A stretch of 64,000 nt of DNA, from assembly GCF_037975245.1 (NCBI RefSeq), contig NC_092566.1:5892001-5956000 (forward strand), in the 5' to 3' direction. A model generated the notes under the pieces. It was not told the DNA's origin. It searched no databases and saw only the letters and a list, made by a program, of their open reading frames with translations. The stretch is from Apostichopus japonicus. Lineage: Eukaryota; Echinodermata; Holothuroidea; Aspidochirotida; Stichopodidae. This document shows, one piece after another, positions 12,181 to 24,345 of this stretch. Within the stretch, counting starts at the first letter, position 1, and the number at the start of each line of letters is the position of its first letter. The translations under genes and the position numbers were made by a program.

Positions 12181-14074
12181 TATTGTTCAAAATTTCTTTG
12201 AAGGTAAATTCTACTGTAGTGTGTTAACCTGCATTGCAACATGTGTTGCCATGGGACTACTGGTAACAAAGGAGTGAGGGGGGGGGGGGTGGGGAGAGAA
12301 TAAGTCTGTTGGTTTGTGAACATGCTGTTAGTTTTAATATAAGGAAGTAATAAAATGTAAGACAATAGAAACTGTTATCTATGGACATCGTTTGCATATC
12401 AACGATGTTAATTTTGCATTATTTATTCAACACTCACTTCAGATGCAATAAATGTAATAGAATGGAAAGAGAAAGTACACCTCTGTTGTTATAAATTCAA
12501 TCAGTCATATTCACTACCTGCCTTTCACTTTTCTTTTTGCCGATATATATATGTTAACATTAATGCTTGAGTTTGGCCAGTGGTGATGATTATTTTGGGC
12601 TCTGAATATTATGGGTTTACAATCCCATACAAAATTTCCTGTGAGGATTTCACACTCTCTAAATGTTGAATAGACCTGAAAAAAAAATATAAATGTCAGC
12701 GTTCCGGTTAAAGACTGCTGGTGCAATTCTGACATCTATCTGGCAGCCTCTCAGTGAACAGTGTCCACTTGACTTTTATCAATATAAATCATTGGCATGT
12801 TGACATGATCAAGATAGTGAGTCTCATGTATAATGCCCCAAAAAAGGTCTTGATCATTTGTACATGTATGTATGCTATCTGCTGTTACAGTAGCTGTCTT
12901 TACTCTGTCAAGAAAAGGTTATACAGCTATTTGTTTCATCTTAGTTTGGATTTGAAATCCTTGATTCTTTAATAGGAGACAGGGAGTCACACATAGCCTT
13001 TTAAGTCATCCCTACCATCATAAGACTAAAGTTTTCTTGGAAACTTGTTTGAATAGTTGAAAATCATGTCTGTCCCCCTCCCCCTCCCCCTCCCTTCCCC
13101 CTCTCCCTCCCCCTCCCCATTTCATGGCTTGTCAAGTTAGCCATCAACTTAAACTAAAAACATGAAAATCTGATGGGTTCGTTAAAGTTTCAAAATCTGT
13201 TTTGATGCGTTATGTTTGCATGGGAGACTAAGTTAAACAGATAAAAAAGAAGAGGCATGACTTACAAAACTAACTTGGTACATTATAAATGGTTTATTGT
13301 GAATTTGAGAAATTGCTTTATCAATGCTACCAAACTCATCTTATGTATTGAGACATTGCTAGAGTGAATGTGCATATTCATCACATCTTGGCAGTGTATT
13401 GTGTAGCTGTTCATATAAAGGAAATAACTAATAATTTATTCATGTAATCTGGACATGATTGGTCGTTATTATGAAACTAGCTTTATAAATTTTACTTTTT
13501 GTCTAATTCATCAGGAAAAATTTGTCTCAGTCAACTGTTATTGTTGTGAGAACGTATGTAGGTGCTTTAAAGACTACCATTCGTTTTCTATAAAGAGTCC
13601 CTCAAATTTCTTTAAACGCTTCTCCTAATTGTTTCAAAGACTGCCCTCAATTTGCATGAAGCTTCGCATTCTCACAGAGGCACAGTGATATTCTGCAATC
13701 AACCGTAATGACTGGGCATGTTAAGTAATTTGGATATGAGGGTTGAAGTGTGCTACTGTGAAACCACAGCACTGCTACCTGGATCCCTGCTGAAACCTGT
13801 CAATAATATATATACGGTACCAGTTGACACATGGTATAACTAGAAGAAAACTCACAAAAGTTCATCTGTTTGTACTGGAAAGTAATGCACTATTAAAAAC
13901 GGTTTGTGTTAAATAATGGAAAATAGATTCACTGGCATGAATATTGTGGAGTTATATTTATTTAACTACTCGAGATTTTGTCTCATTATTTGATGTAATG
14001 GGATTGCTTGTTATTAACCCTAAAAAATATTTAATGCCCGTCTGTATCATAAAACTGTGGCATTTGCGTTCTAA

Positions 14075-14230
14075 AAACTTGGATGAACTATATATATTTA
14101 GTGTTTGGATCAACTATATAGAACCCTGTTACTTTCTGTGAAGGTCAAAGGTCATTTGGAGATCGCCAGAAGGGTCTGAAAACATTGTTAGCATAATAAA
14201 TGCGTAACTCAAGACAAACATAACATATAC
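14075..14230. repeat. AGGTCA-rich dispersed repeat, copy 2
   Basis: Contains GAACCCTGTTACTTTCTGTG leading into AAGGTCAAAGGTCATTTGG, matching the units at 5880-5960. A perfect direct repeat AGGTCA-A-AGGTCA sits at 14142-14154. Confidence 0.5.
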
Positions 14231-14640
14231 ACAATAAAGTCTCTCTTAACATAACAACACACAATCTCATAAAAGTGAGATATGAATGAACTTGATAGTT
14301 GTTATGTAGGTCTCAAGTAGCGCAGAATCTAGCTGATCACTTGAAGTCAATAATGGTCATCACTTAAGAATCATGCCTAGAGTGTTTACTGTTGAATGGC
14401 AAAGGAATCACTAATCACTGATTTGTGATTGTTTTAAATTGGTGTTTTTCATTATTGTGAACCACATATATGCCATCCATGTGGTTTTCAATAAGACAGT
14501 AACCTCACTCTTTTATTCTTTATTACTTTCTCTTTTTGCTCATCCCATGTAAAAGAGATGATCCAACAGACTTAGGATAATCATTTATACATTATGATTC
14601 ATATTAGGTTATAATAAAGCCTTTTCTTCATATTTTTCAG

Positions 14641-14754
14641 CTACTTTCTGATCACACCACCTTCCAGTCAGCAGCAGCCGAACTCTTGGACTGGTGTGCA
14701 GACACCAGGGTCTTCCATAAGCTATACGAGGAGAGCATCTTTAATTGTCTTACG
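14641..14754 (+). CDS. zmiz1: ZMIZ-family gene, second coding exon (N-terminal TPR-like domain)
   Basis: A CTTTTCTTCATATTTTTCAG acceptor and a TTACG|GTAAAT donor bound 114 bases, exactly 38 codons in phase 0/0. They encode residues 26-63, with AAAELLDWCAD at 36-46 and FNCLT at 59-63. Human ZMIZ1, as I recall it, has NAATELLDWCGDP and a GCLT ending at the matching places. In ZMIZ1 this region is the TPR-like N-terminal domain that contacts NOTCH1; I infer that the role is shared but cannot show it. The exon is clearly more GC-rich than the flanking intron. The family call is firm once this exon is read together with the third coding exon. Confidence 0.9.
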
Positions 14755-15239
14755 GTAAATCATTATTAAAGTATCGCTTAAAGGCATGCTCTCTCTCATG
14801 AAGCATATCATGTTTAAAATGTCTCTAGAGGATCAAACTAGTAGTTTACAGGCAGGTCTGCAGATTGAAGTCATTCACACCATCAATTGTGAGGTAGTGG
14901 ACAATCCCTGACAGATGTATCATTTGTCTTTCTTACTCCCAGTGTTGAAGTTGCGAGTTTTAGGTAGAATATATCTAAACCCATGAGACATTACAAGATG
15001 GAGGTCTTCATTAATAGGAGAATCACATTTTGAATATGTGATTGCTAAGTAGGAATGAAACCAGATTTGGATTTTAGGAAATCTTCCAAATGTTGGTGAG
15101 ACAAAAATTGCACTGCAAAATGACCACTCTCTAATGTGGCTTTTAAACTTCCTTTCTGCAAAAGTATCACAAGTATTTGTTTCAATATGGTGGTTCTTGC
15201 ATAAGTTACTGATTATGTTTATTACAGATTAACATTTTT

Positions 15240-15830
15240 ACAGTGCATTGTAACTAGGTCAAGGTCAAATGGTCTTGAAGGTCATCCAATGGAGCTCTAT
15301 TGTTCACATGAAGTGAAAAGAACCTTTTTTATGTTCCAGGCAAAATTAATCTATGGGATGGTCATGGAGGATATGTGTGTTAGTTGGATGGGAGTGTGTG
15401 TGTGTGATGCATTGGCCTGATAACCTCTATAACTGCATATTTGGTTTGTGATCAAGCATAAGTTAGTGTTTTTTTCTGTGGAGGTCAACGGTCATTTGAG
15501 GTCACCAGAGGTCAAGTCTTGAAAGCATGTAAACACTATATTGGAAAAACATAGTAAACAAGATAAATTTGGAAGTAAAACTTGGATGAACGTCATACTT
15601 ATCATGTGCGCCCACCTTTGATGAGGTCAAAAGACATTTGTGGTCACCAGAGGTCCCAGTCTGAAAAACCTTGTAAATACTATAACTCAACAAGAACTTG
15701 GTGTTTCAACTTCATAACAATATATGCACCGTAGTAAGTACAAATAACGTAACTGTCATGTAGGTCGTTACTGGCCAACAGAGGTAAAAGTCTTCAAACC
15801 TTGTAGACATGACAAATCAAAAAGAAACAT
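15240..15830. repeat. AGGTCA-rich dispersed repeat, multi-unit copy
   Basis: Units at about 15480, 15620 and 15760 each carry an AGGTCA..TCATTTG..GGTCACCAGAGGTC block followed by an AACCTTGTAAATACTATAAC-like segment, period near 150 bp. It belongs to the same family as 5630-5985. Confidence 0.5.
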
Positions 15831-18800
15831 TCCCTTTTAATATTTCTGAGACTTGATTTTTCATGGTAGCACAGAAGGGTGGGGAAAGGGATGGAATAGA
15901 GGGGGGGGGTTAGAAGGGAGAGGCAGGAGGCGGGGACTGAGACTGAATGTAGCTTTTTGCGACAGCACTAGAGGATTAGCAAGCATTTAATATACTTGTA
16001 ACTTAATTCAGAAAGACTGTGCATTAATTTCAAGGACATAGATATATTCAACTCTCTGTGATTATGCTAATTATGGGAATGATTACCGAGGAATGAAAGG
16101 ATGTTAAAACGTGGCAAGACAGAGATATTGTGAATTAGTTACTTTTTGCTTCTGTCTTTCGACTGATTGAAAGTAAATTTAGAATATTGTTAATATCATA
16201 AATGAATTATAATGACTGAAACTAAATCAAACATTACTTTAACTTTCACATGAATTATTAATTGCTATGTCAAAAAAACGAAAAATTAAAAAAAAAAAAG
16301 ACAGGAAATGAAAGGTGGTACAATTGTTAAAATTATTGCAATATTTGATTTTCTCAAGAAAGCATGAAAGATTAGGTGCGCATATGTGGAGGCTGTTCAC
16401 TATTGGTGAAGCACCAAACCGTTCTTTAAAAGATGCTGTGACAGGGAATTTCATCACCCACATTTTGCAATGATTAATACTGCGGTCAACCAATCTAGTT
16501 CTAAAACTGTTTGTCACTGCAAAGAAAGGTCACAGAATTGGGCTGTGGCAGCAACACCTTAATCGGTAATTAATGTAAAGTCTCCATTTTAAAGTGTACT
16601 TTGATTTACAGATTGAAAATTTAAAGAGACCATTCTCATCATGAGAGGATAGCTTAGATAGTTTGCCATACACATACAGTGTAGACAACCTAACATACAT
16701 GTACAGTACTGTATACATGGCAGGACAAGTGTCGTTCTGGTGCTGTTACTTGACATAATTTGCAAATTCTCCTTGATGTATTAACAGTCATTGCAAGTAA
16801 GAGATTGTTTGTAAAACAGTCACAGATTATGTAGATGAGAAGGTGAGAGTTTCCATTTCAAAATTGTTCCACCCTTCTTCTATTTTTTTTAATATCAAAT
16901 TTAATAGTGTAATTATCCTTGAACCCATTCCAGTATCTACTACCTTCAAGGATACCTAAGTTAGATTTATCTGTTTGACCCCAGCTTCCTCACCTGCCCG
17001 CAATCTCACTCTGGTGTAGTTATCAAGCCTTGCTGGTTTTAACATTCCTGGTATTCTTTCTCTCTAATTGCAAGCCGGTCGGTCAGGAGTTTGTCATTTG
17101 ATATTATTATTAATCCTGTCAGTTAACAAAATCCAACATGGTTTACCATGTACCATCTCTACTACTGCTGGTCCTTCAGAAGTAAAACCAGATAAGAGAT
17201 GTCGAATCATCTGGATCTGACCAAATTTCTCTTCGGACAACCAAAAATCAGCTTTGCAGGTCGTCCAGCCACGACTAGTAATACTGCACATTCAGATTGT
17301 GCTGTAACTAAATACACTCACTTAGGTAAAATGATAAATTGGTATTGCCCTTCTTAACATTGGAGATCCTGAAGTTATTACAAAAATAGTGGTAGGCCAA
17401 TGGTCCACCCGAAGGGGAGTTTTACTTGCCCAAAGCTGTTTTTAAAAGAAAAAAAAAGTACACACCTCTCCTGTAGGGTGGGTTGTTCCTTGTTATTTTG
17501 CCTCACTATTTGGGAAAAGCACACTTTTTGTACAGACAACTAAAAAGAAAGACTTGGTTGTCCCATAAGTGGACATCCTGAATACTTTTTCAGGATTCTT
17601 ATTGTTAACAGCGATATGTTAGTTGTTGCGATCTTTAAGGAAGGATCCACGCTGTTGCCGCAAATTGTTTGCCGCTTTTAATACTGTGCATGCTCAATTG
17701 AGAATATTAACTTTTGTGTGTGTGTTGCTCTGGAGTGTCTAGTCATGTGACCAAGCAAGATCATTTTTGATTTGCATATTCTTGGTAACTGAAACCTGTC
17801 GGTTAGCAAGTTACTGTGAAAGTTCTATTTTCATTTTGACTGTGACCTATTGCCGGCTACTATTTCTACAGTTTCTCAAAATAAGGCAATCTTACAGCAG
17901 TTATATTTTAACAATTTGTGGAATCGCACAATACTAGGCTTACCAGACTCCCCTGTGAAGACTTTGCTCTGGCATGTGCACAAAGATCTAGTTATCTGCT
18001 AGGATGTAGTCAACAGTTTCTATAAATTTAAAGCATTTTAATTAACACTTAATTCTTTACTCACTGCAAATTTACATACTGCCCTCAACTATCATCTAAC
18101 TCTCTGCAAACTGAATTTCACCAGATATCCCAAACTTGTTTTCTCCCATTAATTGCGTTGAAGAAATCAACGGTTGAAGTGACGGTGAAGTTACAAGCAC
18201 ACAGGTCATTTGTTAAGTCCGCCTAGAACTAAAACTAAATGTTAGCATCAAACAGAATGTTCACAGTGTACTACTAGTTCTCATTCTTAAGGTATCTACT
18301 CGTGAATACGAAGCTAGAAAAACGTTTTGCCCGAATTAAAATAAAACTTTTAAAGTGAAGACCTCTGCCAAGAGGAGGAGGTCATGGTTATCATCTTTCC
18401 AGATATTTCATTCATTCATTTAATAACAACATATCTTTTGAAGAAATTATAGAAACATGCCAAGCTGTCATAAATCTACTTTCATGTTCACACTTTGGCT
18501 TAAATATGGAAGACTATTAGTGCTCTGTGCATGCATGATTAGCTATAATCTGATTAATAGGTCTTTATATGTACTGCGAGAGCAAAAAGGCTTCCTCTTC
18601 AGCATCCATACCAAGTTTAGAAGGATTGTCATCAAATGTAGAAGCATTTTCATATTAAATTTAAAAAAAATTACAAGAAGCCAGACATCTCTGGTCATAA
18701 TTAGTTAATTCTTAAAGTGACATTCTTGTGGCAGACAAGTTGACAGTTACATGGAAAAGAAAAAAATTTCCACCAATTTAGTTGAAATTCCCAACTCAAT

Positions 18801-20154
18801 ATCTTGTCCCTAACTCAAGATATGGTTGATTGAATAAAACCTAGTTTGGCTGGCTAAATCCTGAATATTTAAAGAATGAATAATTTTATTAAGGAAAACG
18901 AAAACAGTTTCAGCAGAATTTTCTGTGATGACATCAATTACTCTGATGTTGCCAGAGATGTATTCATAGAATATCAGCAGATATGAAAAATTTGTATTTT
19001 TGCCAAACAAACTGCGATGAAGATGTAGTTTTGTTGTAAAGATGCAGAAAGTTGCCAGCGTTTGTATTAAAGAAATCAACTTCAGCGACTGGAATATCCC
19101 GTTAAGGTTATCTTTCTTTCCAGTTTTTAATCAACAATATTTTTATGATAAAGGTATGAAGGTGTGGTATTAGATTATTCCACTTAGTGATTGTGCCTCT
19201 CTTCTTTCACTCACAGGATGCCGGTGATAGTTCAGGTCTCAAAGATAAAAATTGCTTAGTTCATTGCTATCGAGTGTCTAGAAATTTAGTTAGGACATTG
19301 CATGTAATAAACTTGTTTGAACATTTTCATTTTTGTTGCAACAAAGATCTATATTTTTCACAATTTTTCTTTAGAAATAATACAGTTGAATGGATATGTA
19401 GTTTTACAAAGTAAAACCCTTTCCCTGCAGTATTACACAATTTTTATGGTCAATGTTGTTGTTTCTGATCTGTCTCGCTATTTTCGAAAACACTTAATAA
19501 CAACTCACAAGGGTCCAAAGTTCATATGAAGTTACATCTGTGGGCTATCTGAGATTAATACAAGATCAAATCACAAATATAATGGAATAATCTGCATAAA
19601 ATCTTGGTTTAGGAGCAATAATTGAAGCCATGATCCAGTGGGTGTGAATTTGAGGTAACTTTTTTCAGAGTATGGTTGACTACATTATAATTCCCCACAG
19701 CGGTTTTTGGCTTGAGGAGAATCCAGCACCACAAATCCGATTACATGATTTGATGTAGATTTGTAGAGCAATAATTTGTGTTGTAAGCCAGAAAAAATCC
19801 AGAGACAGTTTGAGAAAGCATTAAGTGTTGTTGAACTCCCTCCTGCAAACCTATAGATGACATATTCTAATTTTGAGAGGTGAAAAAGGAGATGTTGATA
19901 ACTCACAATCTCCAGGTCAACGAGAGATGAAAATATCAAGAGGCCCACACCTTGATTTGGGAGGAGGCCCTCCTAGACCAGAATGAATAAACTGATGACC
20001 TTGATTAGCCAAACGAATGGGGAGGCAAGGAATATGCAGAGGCGGAATCAGGGAAGAGATGATAAAGAGAACTCCCCAAAAATAAAGAAGATTGTCTGCC
20101 ATTTTACTCAAAAGTTCAAAAGTCACTTAGTTTTCACTTTGTTGTATTTGATCG

Positions 20155-21615
20155 TTGTAATTCTTATGAATGATGACATCTTTGATCACTGTAGGTTTTT
20201 GACTCTTATGAGTGATGACATCTTTGATCCCTGTATCTTCTTGACTCTTATGACTAATGGCATTTCTTTGATCCCTGTATCTTTGTGACTCTTATGACTA
20301 ATGTCATCTTTGATCCCTGTATCTTTATGTCTCTTATGACTGATGACATCTTTGATCCCTGTATCTTTGTGACTCTTATGAGTGATGTCATCTTTGATCC
20401 CTGTATCTTCTTGACTCTTATGACATGATATCTTTGATCCCTGTATCTTGTGACTCTTTTGACTAATGACATCTTTGATCCCTGTATCTTTGTGACTCTT
20501 ATGACTAATGGCATTTCTTTGATCCCTGTATCTTTGTGACTCTTATGACTAATGTCATCTTTGATCCCTGTATCATTATGTCTCTTATGACTGATGGCAT
20601 TTCTTTGATCCCTGTATCTTTGTGACTCTTATGACTAATGTCATCTTTGATCCCTGTATCTTCTTGACTCTTATGACTGATGATATCTTTGATCCCTGTA
20701 TGCTTGTGACTCTTATGACTAATGACATCTTTGATCCCTGTATCTTTGTGACTCTTATGACTAATGGCATCTTTGATCCCTGTATCTTTGTGACTCTTAT
20801 GACTGATGACATCTTTGATCCCTGTATCTTCTTGACTCTTATGACTAATGGCATTTCTTTGATACCTGTATCTTTGTGACTCTTATGACTAATGTCATCT
20901 TTGATCCCTGTATCATTATGTCTCTTATGACTGATGGCATTTCTTTGATCCCTGTATCTTTGTGACTCTTATGACTAATGTCATCTTTGATCCCTGTATC
21001 TTCTTGACTCTTATGACTGATGATATCTTTGATCCCTGTATGCTTGTGACTCTTATGACTAATGACATCTTTGATCCCTGTATCTTTGTGACTCTTATGA
21101 GTAATTACATCTTTGATCCCTGTATCTTTGTGACTCTTATGACTAATGGCATCTTTGATCCCTGTATGTTTGTGACTCGTATAACTGATGATATCTTTGA
21201 TCCCTGTATCTTCTTGACTCTTATGACTGATGACATCTTTGATCCCTGTATCTTTGTGACTCGTATGAGTGATGTCATCTTTGATCCCTGTATCTTTGTG
21301 ATTCTTATGACTGATGACATCTTTGCTCCCTGTATGTTGTGACTCTTATGACTAATGGCATCTTTGATCCCTGTATCTTCTTGACTCTTATGAGTGATGG
21401 CATCTTTGATCCCTGTATCATCTCTACTCTTATGACTGATGACATATTTGATCCCTGTATCTTTGTGTCTCTTATGACTAATGACATCTTTGATCCCTGT
21501 ATGTTTGTGACTCTTATCACTGATGACATCTTTGATCCCTGTATCTTTGTGTCTAATATGACTAATGACAGCTTTAATCTCTGTATCTTTGTGACTCTTA
21601 TGACTAATGAGTGTG
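20155..21615. repeat. 42-bp minisatellite, about 35 copies
   Basis: The unit is ATGACTAATGACATCTTTGA followed by TCCCTGTATCTTTGTGACTC and TT. Some units carry two extra bases (GGCATTTCTTTGAT), others lose one or two, shifting the frame between units. A 340-bp block starting near 20571 is repeated at 20911, showing higher-order duplication. ORFs on both strands (14-residue periodicity) are by-products of the period being a multiple of 3. Confidence 0.97.
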
Positions 21616-22478
21616 TTTGTGTTTAGAAATGAGAAATAGAGTGATTATTGAAGTCTGCGATCCTTGTCAAGATTTGTTGAAACTTTCAGCTTGGTAACTA
21701 AGTACAGTATTCTGAAGTCTCAGCAAACCCAGTCTGTGCTGACTTCACTAGTGTTTGTTTTTAAATTCTATCAAAAGATTTTTAGCAAATAGTAACAACA
21801 GTCCTTGGATCTAGAACCTTAATTGAAAGTAAACAATTTAAAAATATTCTGGGTACTTAGTATTAACTGTGACTATCCTTTCATTGCAATTTTTATACTG
21901 TAACCAAAATTTTCTAACACCCTCGGACAATAACCTCTTCTCTGCTAAAGAAATTTTGTGTTACTGTCTTGCAACAATCTGTCCTGATCAATTGGTTCAT
22001 TGCTTCAAAGTTTTCAGAAAGATGAAAAGAATCCCACAAATAGTATGATTTTGTCTGAGAGTAGGTGTTAAAATTTCCTTTTTGGGTTGGTTGGAATTGT
22101 TCAAAAGGCTATTAGTTTTTCACTTTGTTGTACTTGATACTAAATGGGTGGGTTAAAGTAAACATGTTTTTCTTTTTGAAAGGATTGACTTTAATACCAG
22201 GCTGTTGGAATATTCCTCTAGCATTGATTTGGCACTTGGTGGAAATTGTTTATGATATTTGAATTCATGCTAAAGACTTGTAAAGATGAAATGAATACAA
22301 ATGTATGAAACTCAATTAGCTAGTATCGGAATAAATTCAATATTCTCAAGTAATACTTCTTAGTAGAAGCAATGTGTCATATCTTTAGCTCGATAAAAAA
22401 AGTTACAATTTGAGATTTGGTGAGGTTTTGAAAATGCCAACTTATGGTAGCAATAAATGTTAACTACAGCCTTTCATC

Positions 22479-23172
22479 ATACTTATCATTGAGGTAAATG
22501 AATCTGGAGGATTCATGTCAATTGGGTGCGCGCGTACCATGTATGGTGGGTCATGTGATGTGTTCCAGGGTGGTACTATACTGATATTTCTCTGTAGCAG
22601 TTTGAGAACAGTGTTAGTGACTTTGTGAAAGATTTGCACCAATACGGATCGGACATGGGAACTAACGGCGTAAGAAGGTACTGGTACTTCAGGTCTACGA
22701 AATAGTGCTAATATGCTAACGTTCAACCTTATTCTCTTGAATGAAGGCAGGCCTTCTACATAATAGATCTTACTTATTAATACAGCTCCAGGGGCAAGCT
22801 TTGTATCATATGGCCTAACGTTATTACTACTTGCTATAAGTGAATGTAGAAATGGGAAATGTGGGGAAATGTTTAGTTCAGTGCAACCACGGAATTCTCC
22901 ATGGAACAGAGCCTAATGCTGCTCGACGGGAATATAGCTATCACGTTAGGCTACAGGCACGGTTATTGCTAGGTAACGGGTGTCGTCTGCTGCTCTAAGC
23001 ACGCAAACACATTTACGTACTAGATGGGTGAAATCATCATGCGTAATAGGGAGAGTAGTATATTAGTACCACCCTGGAACACATCACATGACCCTCCATA
23101 CATGGTACGCGCGTACGCGCGTATTTACTGTGTGATAGTTTCTCCAGATTCATTTACCTCGATGATACTTAT
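22479..23172. mobile_element. ~694-bp element with ~100-bp terminal inverted repeats
   Basis: The left arm 22479-22578 and the right arm 23064-23172 are reverse complements over about 100 bp with a few indels. Shared blocks include GAGGTAAATGAATCTGGAG, GCGCGTACCATGTATGG and GGTCATGTGATGTGTTCCAG. The right arm has a longer GCGCGTACGCGCGTA segment. The ~485-bp centre has no ORF, so this is non-autonomous. Exact termini and target duplication are not clear to me. Confidence 0.85.
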
Positions 23173-23523
23173 ATGAATTTAAAGGTGGTCAGTGGGTTGA
23201 TCATCGCAGAGAGTTCTTAAGTGAGGGATTTACTATCATACAAAAAGAACAGTCAAAGATGTTATTAATATTAATGATAGATAACCAGACAAATATAAAA
23301 TTGCACTTCACCAAAGCATCGGCTTTACAGGTTGAGATAAAATGACATTTGACACTTAATAACACAACAACACAACAATCCTCCAAAACTGTTAACAGTA
23401 CTGTAAAACACCTTGATGTGTATATGTTAAACACAAAGAAATGACATGTGTGTGTGAAACATTCTGGGGTTTATTTAACACAGTAGAACATACATACTAC
23501 AGTTGTGTGTAGCTTGTTCATTA

Positions 23524-24167
23524 GGTGACATCCCTGTTCCGACGTCTCTATGTTCCGACGTCTCTATGTTCCGAAGTCTCTATGTTCCGACGTCTCTATG
23601 TTCCGACGTCTCTATGTTACGACGTCTCTATGTTCTAACAAAATTCAGAGCAATTTTTTTAACCCCAAAATTTCCCAAAATTTCTTTGTACCAAGAAAAC
23701 TAGTTTTGTGACCCCAATTTTTTGGGGGGACTCAATTTTTTTGGACCCAAATTCTTTTTGGACCCAATTTTTTGTTGGGAAACAATTTTTACGGACCCCC
23801 ATTTTTTCTGACCAAATTTTTTTGGGGGACGTAATTGTTTTGGACCCCCAATTTTTCGGACCAAATTTTTTGGGGGTTCTTAAGTTTTTGGTCCCAAAAA
23901 ATGTTGGTCAAAAAAAAAATTATGGTCTGAAGACATTTGGTCCGTAAACATGTTGGTGCCCAACAAATTTGGTGTCGAAAAATTTGGGTCCAAAAAAAAT
24001 TTGGTCCAAAAAAATTTGAGTCCCAAAAAATGTTGGACCGAAAAAATGTTGGTCAAAGAAAATTATGAGTCCAAACAAATTGTTGGAACATAGAGACGTC
24101 GGAACATAGAGAGGTTGGAACATAGAGACATTGGAACATAGAGACGTTGGAACATAGAGATGTAACC
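23524..24167. mobile_element. Foldback element with tandem-repeat arms (644 bp)
   Basis: The left outer arm (23531-23638) is about seven copies of a 16-bp unit, TATGTTCCGACGTCTC. The right outer arm (24081-24162) is about five copies of its reverse complement, GAGACGTCGGAACATA. The inner arms (about 23705-23880 and 23880-24080) are also inverted: words like GGACCCAATTTTTTG on the left and CAAAAAAATTTGAGTCC on the right. The whole element can fold into one long hairpin. This layout, an outer domain of short tandem repeats in inverted orientation, is that of Drosophila FB and sea urchin TU elements. ORFs here are artefacts of the repeats. Confidence 0.85.
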
Positions 24168-24284
24168 GTTCAAAAGTCTGATGTCATACCTACCTGTAGT
24201 ACCTCTTACCAAATCTACTGAACCAACCAAATCTCAGAATTATTGTCTGTAGATACACTGCTTTAAAGAAAGTAGGGAGAATGG

Positions 24285-24345
24285 TGTGGTGGTGGTTGGG
24301 GGGGGGGTTGTGGGGAGGTTGGTGGTGGTGGTGGGGGTCTTGGGC
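24285..24345. repeat. G/T-rich simple sequence
   Basis: GGTGG and GGGGG units with TTG interruptions. Potentially G-quadruplex forming on the + strand. Confidence 0.7.

Larger units (their letters stand above)
6474..14640 (+). other. Intron 1 of the ZMIZ gene (8,167 bp, phase 0)
   Basis: Bounded by GTATAT and TTTTTCAG. It holds a tandem duplication at 6846-7228, a pyrimidine tract, the 78-bp minisatellite, an A-rich patch at 10905-10975 and a dispersed repeat at 11750-12180. I see no further exon on either strand. The stretches 10250-10900, 10980-11740 and 12185-14070 carry no recognisable structure beyond C-rich simple sequence near 13074-13122. Confidence 0.85.

Noticed and set aside
17094-17291. 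65-codon minus-strand ORF with fairly normal amino-acid use
   Set aside because: No family recognised, no splice sites or conserved motif; may be a transposon scrap but I cannot support it.
20622-21626. Repeated ORFs of 74-126 codons on both strands
   Set aside because: All are products of the 42-bp array; frames break wherever a unit has an insertion or loss.
23178-23200. TTAAAGGTGGTCAG as a possible further TTAA MITE tip
   Set aside because: No matching inverted end found downstream, and it adjoins the right end of the inverted-repeat element.
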